Part shown: positions 1 through 6,805 of the stretch, one piece after another
Layout: each line of letters opens with the position of its first letter
Numbering within the stretch: the stretch's first letter is position 1
NCBI GenBank assembly: GCA_900472295.1
Contig: UCIA01000027.1
Location: 70,506-104,589 of the forward strand
Length of the DNA stretch: 34,084 nucleotides
Reading direction: 5' to 3'
Origin: Hyphomicrobiales bacterium
GTDB lineage: Bacteria; Pseudomonadota; Alphaproteobacteria; Rhizobiales; Rhizobiaceae
Made by a program: the position numbers and the translations under genes
The notes under the pieces: generated by a model
Told to the model about the DNA's origin: nothing
Databases searched by the model: none
Seen by the model: the letters and a program-made list of their open reading frames with translations, nothing else

Positions 1-52
1 CCCCTCATCCGTCGCCTTTGGCGACACCTTCTCCCACAAGGGGAGAAGGGGG
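1..52. repeat. Rhizobial palindromic intergenic repeat, cut by window edge
   Basis: Two adjacent hairpins are visible: TCGCC-TTT-GGCGA, then a stem made of CTTCTCCC and GGGGAGAAG around a short loop. This combination is typical of short palindromic intergenic repeats in Rhizobiales. The left part lies outside the window. It is a different family from the ATCTCCCCC repeats further on. No coding potential is claimed. Confidence 0.6.
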
Positions 53-71
53 AGCTTGTGTTACCTCCGCC

Positions 72-99
72 TTGCCAAACCCAATCCCCCTGCTATTCT
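72..99 (+). promoter_or_regulatory. Possible sigma-70 promoter of the DUF1989-GcvT gene
   Basis: TTGCCA (72-77) is followed after 16 bases by TATTCT (94-99). It lies in an AT-richer patch about 60 bases before the start codon at 157. This is a consensus match by eye only; a second AT-rich hexamer, TAAAAT at 106-111, lacks a good -35. Confidence 0.35.
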
Positions 100-156
100 T
101 ACAGCTAAAATAATTTCACACACAGGCAAACTTGTTTCTCGAACCGCAAGGCTGAG

Positions 157-2526
157 ATGAGCCAGTCGCCCTACCCTTCCGTCACAGCCGGCCCGCCCCG
201 GCCAAGCCTCATCCTGAGGCCTGGCCAGATCGCGCTGCCACCGGGCATGGAGCGCTATACCATCCAGGGCAATGGCGCTGTGCTGATCGATATCGAGGCC
301 GGCGATACTTTTACAGTGCGCAATGTAGAGGGCGGCCAAGCTTGCGAGTTGCTGGCCTGGGACAAATCGGGCGCCACCGACCCCGGCATCCTCGGCGAAA
401 AATCCAACAGCAATGCCGCCGGCATCAAGGCGCTGTTGGCCGAGGGCGATGACAGCCTCGCTTCCGTGCGTCGTGGCCTCGAGCGCCGCCAGGTGCAGCT
501 CGACCAGCCCAAGGCGGTGCGCGTGTTCGGGGGCGCGACGCCGGCCGGTACCGAGCAGGCATTCACCGTCGCGCGCGACGGCGGCTTGCTGATTGCAGCG
601 CCCGGCGGACCGATGCTGGTCGACGGCCACGACACCGCAACGCCGCTCACCGTCATCGTGCGGCGCAATACGATCCGGCTGAAAACGAAGTCGCAACTGG
701 CCGATCCACTCACCGATCCGGTGCTCGACCTGCGCGTCCATTCGGCGACCGCCGAATCCTATTTCGTCAAGGCCGGCGACTATCTGCAGATCATCGATGT
801 CGACGGCCGCCAGTGCACCGACTTCCAGTGTTTTTCGGCACGCAAGCTGGACAAAGGCCTCGACCATCCGCTCGACGTAACGACGACGCGCACGCTGATG
901 GGGTCGAGCTATCCGATGCCCGGCCTGCATTCGAAATATTATGACCAGGACATGGAGCCGCTGGTCGAGGTGGTGCAGGACACATGCGGCCGGCACGATG
1001 CCTTCGCGCTGGCCTGCGCGGCGAAGTATTACGACGACATCGGCTATCCCGGCCACACCAACTGCTCCGAGAATTTCAACCGCGCACTGGCCGACAAAGG
1101 CGTCAATGCCCGCGCCGGCTGGATGGCGATCAACTTCTTCTTCAACACCGCGATCGACGCGCATGGCGTCATGGTGTCCGACGAGCCGTGGTCGCGGGCC
1201 GGCGACTATGTGCTCTTGCGGGCGCTGACCGACATTGTCTGCGTTTCCTCGGCCTGTCCCGACGACACCACGCCCGCCAATGGCTGGGATCTCACCGACA
1301 TCCATGTGCGGACCTATTCCGGCCAGCACAAATTCTCGCGAGCGATCGCCAGACGCATGACGCCCGATTCGGAACCGAAAATGACCCGCGAGACAGCCTT
1401 CCATTCATCCTTCGCCAAGCACACCCGCAACTTCGTGGAGTACCGGGGCTATTGGCTGGCCAATTCCTTCGCCAAGGAAGGCCCCATCGACGAATACTGG
1501 GCCTGTCGGCAGGACGCCGTGATCATGGACCTGTCGCCGCTGCGCAAGTTCGAGGTCACCGGGCCGGATTCCGAAGCACTGCTGCAATACACGCTGACCC
1601 GCGACGTCAAGAAGCTCGGCGTCGGCCAGGTCGTCTATTCCGCCATGTGCTACGAGCATGGCGGCATGATCGACGACGGCACGCTGCTGCGGCTCGGCAA
1701 GGATAATTTCCGCTGGGTCGGCGGTGACGACCTGTCCGGCGAATGGCTGCGCGACATCGCAAAGAAACTCGGCCTCAACGTGCTGGTGCGCTCGTCCACC
1801 GACCAGATGCACAATGTCGCCGTGCAAGGCCCGAAGAGCCGCGACATTTTGCGGGAAGTCATCTGGACCTCACCGTTGCAGCCATCGATCGACGAACTCG
1901 AATGGTTCCGTTTCGCCGTCGCCCGCATCGGCGCCGGCAACGGCATTCCGGTCGTGGTCTCGCGCACCGGCTATACCGGCGAACTCGGCTACGAGGTCTG
2001 GTGCCATCCGCGCGACGCCGAAAAAGTCTTCGACGCGATCTGGGAGGCCGGCCAGCCGCATGGGCTGAAGCCGATGGGCCTGCAGGCGCTCGACATGGTG
2101 CGCATCGAGGCCGGGCTGATCTTCGCCGGTTATGAATTTTCCGACCAGACCGATCCGTTCGAAGCCGGCATCGGCTTCACCGTGCCGCTGAAATCCAAGA
2201 CCGACGATTTCATCGGCCGCGAGGCGCTGATAAGGCGCAAGGAACACCCGCAGCACAAGCTCGTCGGCCTCGACATCGACAGCAATGTCGCCGTCGGCCA
2301 TGGCGACTGCGTGCATATCGGCCGCGCCCAGATTGGCGTCGTCACCTCGGGCATGCGCTCGCCGGTGCTGAACAAGAACATCGCGCTGGCAAGGCTCGAC
2401 GTCACTCATTCAGCTGTCGGCACCGAGGTCGAGATCGGCAAGCTCGACGGCCATGCCAAGCGGCTGCCGGCGCGGGTCGTGGCCTTCGCCCATTACGATC
2501 CGCAGAAGACCAAACCGCGCTCCTGA
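157..2526 (+). CDS. DUF1989 / aminomethyltransferase (GcvT-like) fusion protein
   Basis: This 789-residue protein joins two modules. About residues 15-390 are DUF1989 (urea-carboxylase-associated, cupin-like) sequence: a weaker N-terminal copy, then a clear one containing HSKYYDQ and DTCGRHDAF. About residues 415-785 are a GcvT-like tetrahydrofolate-binding aminomethyltransferase with its C-terminal GcvT_C domain; typical stretches are DLSPLRKFEVTGPD, SRTGYTGELGYE and LDMVRIEAGL. GcvT-family proteins transfer methyl or methylene groups from amines to tetrahydrofolate, and such domains are often fused to demethylating oxidases (dimethylglycine and sarcosine dehydrogenases). Here the partner is DUF1989 and the candidate flavin demethylase is a separate gene downstream. 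Cytosolic; no signal peptide or membrane segment. ATG at 157 follows a weak AAGGCTGAG. Substrate unknown; a dedicated one-carbon acceptor for N- or S-methyl compounds is inferred. Confidence 0.85.
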   Translation: MSQSPYPSVTAGPPRPSLILRPGQIALPPGMERYTIQGNGAVLIDIEAGDTFTVRNVEGGQACELLAWDKSGATDPGILGEKSNSNAAGIKALLAEGDDSLASVRRGLERRQVQLDQPKAVRVFGGATPAGTEQAFTVARDGGLLIAAPGGPMLVDGHDTATPLTVIVRRNTIRLKTKSQLADPLTDPVLDLRVHSATAESYFVKAGDYLQIIDVDGRQCTDFQCFSARKLDKGLDHPLDVTTTRTLMGSSYPMPGLHSKYYDQDMEPLVEVVQDTCGRHDAFALACAAKYYDDIGYPGHTNCSENFNRALADKGVNARAGWMAINFFFNTAIDAHGVMVSDEPWSRAGDYVLLRALTDIVCVSSACPDDTTPANGWDLTDIHVRTYSGQHKFSRAIARRMTPDSEPKMTRETAFHSSFAKHTRNFVEYRGYWLANSFAKEGPIDEYWACRQDAVIMDLSPLRKFEVTGPDSEALLQYTLTRDVKKLGVGQVVYSAMCYEHGGMIDDGTLLRLGKDNFRWVGGDDLSGEWLRDIAKKLGLNVLVRSSTDQMHNVAVQGPKSRDILREVIWTSPLQPSIDELEWFRFAVARIGAGNGIPVVVSRTGYTGELGYEVWCHPRDAEKVFDAIWEAGQPHGLKPMGLQALDMVRIEAGLIFAGYEFSDQTDPFEAGIGFTVPLKSKTDDFIGREALIRRKEHPQHKLVGLDIDSNVAVGHGDCVHIGRAQIGVVTSGMRSPVLNKNIALARLDVTHSAVGTEVEIGKLDGHAKRLPARVVAFAHYDPQKTKPRS

Positions 2527-2595
2527 CGGTTGCCCTCAAAGCCTGACCGAAGTGCTTCGCCGGCTGTTGCCGGCGGCCCTCCGATCCACGTTTCG

Positions 2596-2629
2596 CAAGC
2601 GTGATGTGCACGACATCACAAATCGCTTG
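2596..2629. promoter_or_regulatory. Nested inverted repeat upstream of the permease gene
   Basis: GTGATGT (2601-2607) and ACATCAC (2613-2619) form a perfect 7-bp inverted repeat with a 5-base spacer. It is flanked by CAAGCG (2596-2601) and CGCTTG (2624-2629), a second complementary pair. There is no T-run, so an operator or mRNA processing hairpin is more likely than a terminator. The rest of the 253-base gap (2527-2779) shows nothing else I can name. Confidence 0.4.
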
Positions 2630-2779
2630 ACGTGAAAGCGCGCCGGATCAATCTTCACTCTTAAGAAAAAAATACGACTGAGTGGAAACACCGGAGTCGT
2701 GACCATCAAGCGCCGGGGGACAAGCTTCGCGAAGCCGAGGCATCGCCGGCCAGGAACATAAAAAGGGGAACTCACAGAC

Positions 2780-4489
2780 ATGAGCACGATAAGCACGGCC
2801 CTGGATCAGCCTGCGGAAGGCAAGCTGCACCGGAACATCGACTGGCGCGGCGCCTTCTGGGTGGCAAGCGGCGTTCCTGCCCTTGTCCTGTTTTCGATCG
2901 GCGGCATTGCCGGCACCACCGGCACGCTGGCCTTCGGAATCTGGATCGCCTCCATGATCATGGGCTTCCTGCAATCCTTCACCTATGCCGAGATTGCCGG
3001 CCTGTTCCCGAACAAGTCGGGCGGCGCCTCTATCTACGGCGCCACCGCCTGGCTGCGTTATTCCAAATTCATCGCGCCGCTGTCGGTGTGGTGCAACTGG
3101 TTCGCCTGGTCGCCGGTGCTGTCGCTCGGTTGCTCGATCGCCGCCGCCTACATTCTCAACGCGCTGGCGCCGGTGCCGATCTTCACCGAGGCTTCGCCGG
3201 AAGTGGTCGCCTACATCGCCGCGCATGTCGGCACGGCGCCCGCCGACGCGGTTGCCGCAGTGGCTGCCGCGGCAACGCCTGCAATCCGCACCTGGACCTT
3301 GTTCAGCCACACGCTGGGCCCGGTGTCGTTCACGCTCAACGCCACCTTCTTCATCGGCGCGGTGCTGATGCTGATCATCTTCGCCATCCAGCATCGCGGC
3401 ATCCTCGGCACCGCCAATGTGCAGAAATATATCGGCCTCTTGGTCATCATCCCGATGCTGATCGTCGGCGTCGTGCCGATCGTCACCGGCCAGATCGACT
3501 GGGCCAACTTTTCGCCGCTGGTGCCGCTGGCCGCCGCCTATGCGCCTGAACCCGGCTCATGGAACATCGCCGGCTGGACCTTGGTTCTCGGCGGCATGTT
3601 CATCGCGGCATGGTCGACCTACGGCTTCGAAACCGCTGTCTGCTACACCTCGGAGTTCAAGAACCCCGGCACCGACACCTTCAAAGCGATCTTCTATTCC
3701 GGCCTGCTTTGCATGCTGCTGTTCATCCTGGTGCCCTTCACCTTCCAGGGCGTGCTGGGCTTGAACGGCATGCTGGCGACGCCGATCGTCGACGGCTCCG
3801 GCGTCGCCGATGCGCTGGCCGGCATGGTCGGCGGCGGCGCGCTGATCCACAGCCTGCTGGTCATGCTGATGATCCTGGCGTTGGTGCTGTGCATCATGAC
3901 GGCGATGGCCGGTTCCTCGCGCACGCTCTACCAGGGCTCCGTCGATGGCTGGCTGCCGCGCTATCTCAGCCACGTCAACGAACATGGTGCGCCGACGCGG
4001 GCGATGTGGACCGACCTGGTCTTCAACCTGATCGTGCTGGCCATCGCCTCGGCCGACGCGACGAGCTTCTTCTTCATCCTCGCCGTGTCGAATTGCGGCT
4101 ATATAATCTTCAACTTCCTCAACCTCAATGCCGGCTGGATCCACCGCATCGACAACGGCCACATCAAGCGGCCGTGGCGGGCGCCAAGCTGGCTGCTCGG
4201 CGTCGGCGCGATCTTTGCCTATGTCAACATGATCTTCATGGGCGCCGGCGCCAAGGTGTGGAACCCGATGGCGCTGTGGGCCGGCCTGATCACGGCAGCC
4301 TTGATCATCCCGGTGTTCTGCTATCGCCACTACGTCCAGGACAAAGGCAAGTTCCCCGACCACATGCTGGCCGACCTTGGCATGGCGGGAGCCGACCTGT
4401 CGGTCAAGAAGGCCGGCATGCTGCCCTATCTGACGCTGGCTGCCGGCGTCGTGGTGATGCTGCTGGCCAACTGGTTCTTCGTCATTTGA
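2780..4489 (+). CDS. APC-superfamily amino acid/amine permease
   Basis: The 569-residue protein is strongly hydrophobic, with about 12-13 membrane segments, the first near residues 25-48 (SGVPALVLFSIGGIAGTTG) and the last ending at the C-terminus (MLLANWFFVI). The early glycine-rich helix and the SFTYAEIAGLFPNKSGGASIYG stretch are typical of amino acid/polyamine/organocation permeases. A long loop near residues 130-178, rich in Ala and Pro, is unusual for the family. It probably imports an amino acid or methylated amine across the inner membrane. It lies between the GcvT fusion and the demethylase-like gene on the same strand and is followed by a strong terminator, so genes 1 and 2 may form one unit. 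The ATG at 2780 has AAAAGGGG about 10 bases upstream. The exact substrate cannot be read from sequence. Confidence 0.85.
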   Translation: MSTISTALDQPAEGKLHRNIDWRGAFWVASGVPALVLFSIGGIAGTTGTLAFGIWIASMIMGFLQSFTYAEIAGLFPNKSGGASIYGATAWLRYSKFIAPLSVWCNWFAWSPVLSLGCSIAAAYILNALAPVPIFTEASPEVVAYIAAHVGTAPADAVAAVAAAATPAIRTWTLFSHTLGPVSFTLNATFFIGAVLMLIIFAIQHRGILGTANVQKYIGLLVIIPMLIVGVVPIVTGQIDWANFSPLVPLAAAYAPEPGSWNIAGWTLVLGGMFIAAWSTYGFETAVCYTSEFKNPGTDTFKAIFYSGLLCMLLFILVPFTFQGVLGLNGMLATPIVDGSGVADALAGMVGGGALIHSLLVMLMILALVLCIMTAMAGSSRTLYQGSVDGWLPRYLSHVNEHGAPTRAMWTDLVFNLIVLAIASADATSFFFILAVSNCGYIIFNFLNLNAGWIHRIDNGHIKRPWRAPSWLLGVGAIFAYVNMIFMGAGAKVWNPMALWAGLITAALIIPVFCYRHYVQDKGKFPDHMLADLGMAGADLSVKKAGMLPYLTLAAGVVVMLLANWFFVI

Positions 4490-4502
4490 CAGCAATCTGA
4501 AG

Positions 4503-4530
4503 GGATCGAGCGTATCGTCGCGCTCGATCC
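4503..4530 (+). other. Hairpin just after the permease stop
   Basis: GGATCGAGCG (4503-4512) pairs perfectly with CGCTCGATCC (4521-4530) across an 8-base loop. It lies 15 bases before the terminator hairpin at 4545-4575. It probably assists termination or protects the mRNA 3' end. Confidence 0.5.
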
Positions 4531-4544
4531 AAGCCTCCCGGCTG

Positions 4545-4577
4545 AAGCCCACCCCGATACCATCGGGGTGGGCTTTT
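4545..4577 (+). terminator. Strong rho-independent terminator of the permease transcript
   Basis: AAGCCCACCCCGAT (4545-4558) and ATCGGGGTGGGCTT (4562-4575) form a perfect 14-bp stem with a 3-base loop, running into TTTT. It ends transcription after the permease, so the next gene (4695) needs its own promoter. The A-tract on the other side is too short for efficient termination in reverse. Confidence 0.9.
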
Positions 4578-4625
4578 CCGTCTTTGGCCAGCGAAAGGTT
4601 CAAGCGAACGTAGACTCACAAGCCA

Positions 4626-4654
4626 TTGCGTTCCGTCATTCGTGCGAATATGCT
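4626..4654 (+). promoter_or_regulatory. Probable promoter of the TMADH-like/mttB operon
   Basis: TTGCGT (4626-4631) and TATGCT (4649-4654) are separated by 17 bases. The -10 box touches the left arm of the palindrome at 4653-4676, and the expected transcription start falls inside the palindrome. The position, after a terminator and before the operon, fits. Confidence 0.5.
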
Positions 4655-4676
4655 TGTTGTACGATCGTTCAACAAG
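4653..4676. promoter_or_regulatory. Putative TetR-type operator
   Basis: Arms CTTGTTG and CAACAAG flank the core ACGATCGT, with only one mismatched base pair (T opposite T) in the 24-base dyad. Size, symmetry and the central ACG..CGT resemble operators of TetR/BetI-type regulators. It overlaps the start region of the promoter at 4626-4654, so binding should repress. The BetI-like TetR encoded at 8562-9236 is the obvious candidate; I do not see a second copy upstream of that gene. Confidence 0.6.
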
Positions 4677-4694
4677 CCTATTCGCGAAGCGCCG

Positions 4695-6797
4695 ATGACC
4701 TGCAATCCCCGCTACGAAATCCTGTTCGAGCCGATGCGGATCGGGCCGGTCACCGCGCCGAACCGCTTCTACCAGGTGCCGCACGCCAGCGGCATGACCA
4801 ACGCGCTTCCGCGCGTGCGCGCCGCCTTTCGCGAGGCCAAGGCTGAAGGCGGATGGGGTGTGATCTGCACCGGGGCGTGTTCGATCGACCCGAGCTCGGA
4901 CGACGCGCCGCTGCCTTTCGCCACGCTGTGGGACGACAACGATATCCGCGCCCATGCGCTGATGACGGAAGCGGTGCATCGCCATGGATCGCTAGCAGGG
5001 GTGGAACTGTGGCACGGCGGCGCTTCGGTCATGAACAGAACCAGCCGCCTGCCGCCGCTGTCGCCGTCGGGGATTCCCTGGATGGCGACGCATGTCGGCT
5101 TCATGGGCAATTTGCGGCCGAAGACCATGGATAAGGCCGACATCCGCGAGGTCTTGAGATGCCAGGCCGAGGCGGCGCGCAAGGCACGCATAGCGGGCTT
5201 CGATATCGTCTATGTCTATGCCGGCATGGGCTATCTCGGCTACGAGTTCCTGCTGCCGGAATACAATCACCGCAGCGACGAATATGGCGGCTCGATCGAG
5301 AACCGGGTGCGCTTCGTGCGCGAGATGATCGAGGTCACCAAGGATGCCGTCGGCAAGGATTGCGGTGTCGCGCTGCGTGTAAGCCTCGAGGAATTGCGCG
5401 GCCGGCCCGGCCGCAACCAGCCTTCGGAGGCGCATGAGCTGATCGAGCTTTTGGCCGACCTGCCCGATCTGTTCGACGTGAAGATGGATTCCAGCCCGAC
5501 CGATTGTTCGGCCTCGCGCTTCACCGGCGAGGGCAGCCACGAGCCAGTGATCGATTTCGTCAAATCGCTGACGAAGAAGCCGGTGGTCGGCGTCGGCCGC
5601 TTCACCTCGCCCGACACGATGGTGTCGCAGATCAGGCGCGGCGTGCTCGATTTCATCGGCGGCGCGCGTCCATCGATCGCCGACCCCTTTTTGCCGGCCA
5701 AGATCCGCGAAGGACGCGAGGCCGAAATCCGCGAATGCATCGGCTGCAACATTTGCATTTCGAGCTGGCATGACGGCGTGCCGGTGCGCTGCACGCAGAA
5801 CCCGACCGCCGGCGAGGAATGGCGGCGCGGCTGGCATCCCGAACGCACCGACCGTACCGACAGACCGGAGCGCATCCTGATTGTCGGCGGCGGACCGGCC
5901 GGGCTCGAATGCGCCCTCACCCTCGGCCGGCGCGGCCATGAGGTGACGCTCGCCGACTCAAGCCGCAGCTTCGGCGGGCGGCTGACCTTCGAGAAGACGT
6001 TGCCCGGCCTCTCCGCCTGGAACCGCGTCGTCGACTATCGCCTTGGCCGCCTCGGCGAGATGAGCAATGTCTCGCTCTATCCCGAGAGTGCGCTGGGCGT
6101 GGACGAGATCATCGATCTGGCGCCGGAGCGCGTGGTGCTGGCGACCGGCGCGCGCTGGACCGACATGCTCTATTCCTCAATGGAGATACCGGTCGGCAGG
6201 CTCGACCACGCGGAAGTGTTCACACCCGACGACATCGCCGCCGGCCGCCTCCCGCAAGGGCCGACGCTGGTCTTCGATTTCGACAATTATTACATGGGCG
6301 GCGTGCTGACCGAGCATCTGGCCGCGCAAGGCATTCCGGTCAGCTACGTCACCCCCGCAGGTCAGGCGTCCGCGTGGACGATCATGACCAACGAGCTGCC
6401 GCTGGTGCATCGCGCGTTGGCGCGCCGCAACGTGCCGGTAACGACGCTGCATCTCCTAAAATCCTTCGATGGCGAGACGGCGACGCTGGCGCATCTGTTC
6501 ACCGGTGAGGAAACCCACGTCGCCTGCCGCTCGGTGCTCATCGTCGGGCTCAGGCTACCGCGCAACGAGCTGTTCGAGGCGCTGGCGGAGCGGGCGGATG
6601 CACTCGCTGCGGCCGGCATCCGCAATGTGGATCGCATCGGCGACGCTCTGGCGCCCGGCGCCATCGCGCATGCGGTGCATAGTGGCCACAAGCTCGCGCA
6701 GGAGATTGGCGCAAAGGTCCGCGTGCGGCCCTACCGCCGCGACACGCCCATCGTCGATGCGGTGGCGGATTTCGATATGCGCACGGCAGCCGAATAG
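4695..6797 (+). CDS. Trimethylamine-dehydrogenase-like flavin/4Fe-4S oxidoreductase (probable N-demethylase)
   Basis: The 700-residue protein has an N-terminal old-yellow-enzyme FMN barrel (about 8-345), a 4Fe-4S motif C-x2-C-x2-C-x11-C (C348, C351, C354, C366), then a dinucleotide-binding region starting with ILIVGGGPAG near 393. It closely resembles trimethylamine/dimethylamine dehydrogenase (NRFYQVPH, AGFDIVYVY, CTQNPTAGEEWRRGWHPE). By-eye alignment shows important changes: Ala31 replaces the cysteine that links FMN covalently, Ala61 and Ser267 replace two of three aromatic pocket residues (Trp358 is kept), and Met178 replaces the active-site His; Asp270 is kept. It likely oxidatively demethylates another secondary or tertiary amine (StcD-type N-methylproline demethylases are relatives). 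ATG 4695 is preferred, matching the family N-terminus and lying beyond the operator; upstream TTG/ATG alternatives exist. mttB starts 8 bases after its stop. Confidence 0.88.
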   Translation: MTCNPRYEILFEPMRIGPVTAPNRFYQVPHASGMTNALPRVRAAFREAKAEGGWGVICTGACSIDPSSDDAPLPFATLWDDNDIRAHALMTEAVHRHGSLAGVELWHGGASVMNRTSRLPPLSPSGIPWMATHVGFMGNLRPKTMDKADIREVLRCQAEAARKARIAGFDIVYVYAGMGYLGYEFLLPEYNHRSDEYGGSIENRVRFVREMIEVTKDAVGKDCGVALRVSLEELRGRPGRNQPSEAHELIELLADLPDLFDVKMDSSPTDCSASRFTGEGSHEPVIDFVKSLTKKPVVGVGRFTSPDTMVSQIRRGVLDFIGGARPSIADPFLPAKIREGREAEIRECIGCNICISSWHDGVPVRCTQNPTAGEEWRRGWHPERTDRTDRPERILIVGGGPAGLECALTLGRRGHEVTLADSSRSFGGRLTFEKTLPGLSAWNRVVDYRLGRLGEMSNVSLYPESALGVDEIIDLAPERVVLATGARWTDMLYSSMEIPVGRLDHAEVFTPDDIAAGRLPQGPTLVFDFDNYYMGGVLTEHLAAQGIPVSYVTPAGQASAWTIMTNELPLVHRALARRNVPVTTLHLLKSFDGETATLAHLFTGEETHVACRSVLIVGLRLPRNELFEALAERADALAAAGIRNVDRIGDALAPGAIAHAVHSGHKLAQEIGAKVRVRPYRRDTPIVDAVADFDMRTAAE

Positions 6798-6805
6798 GAG
6801 AGGTC

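Noticed and set aside
61..1404. Long open frame on the minus strand opposite the DUF1989-GcvT gene
   Set aside because: It is rich in Ala, Arg, Gly, His and Val with no recognisable motif, and the plus-strand frame encodes clear domains. High GC content makes such shadows common.
157..2526. DMSP demethylase (DmdA) as the identity of the GcvT fusion
   Set aside because: DmdA is a stand-alone protein of about 370 residues; the fused DUF1989 part and amine-type neighbours argue for another methyl donor, although a nearby DmdB-like ligase made the idea tempting.
4695..6797. Calling the flavoprotein trimethylamine dehydrogenase outright
   Set aside because: Overall similarity is strong, but several substrate-binding residues and the flavin-linking Cys are replaced.
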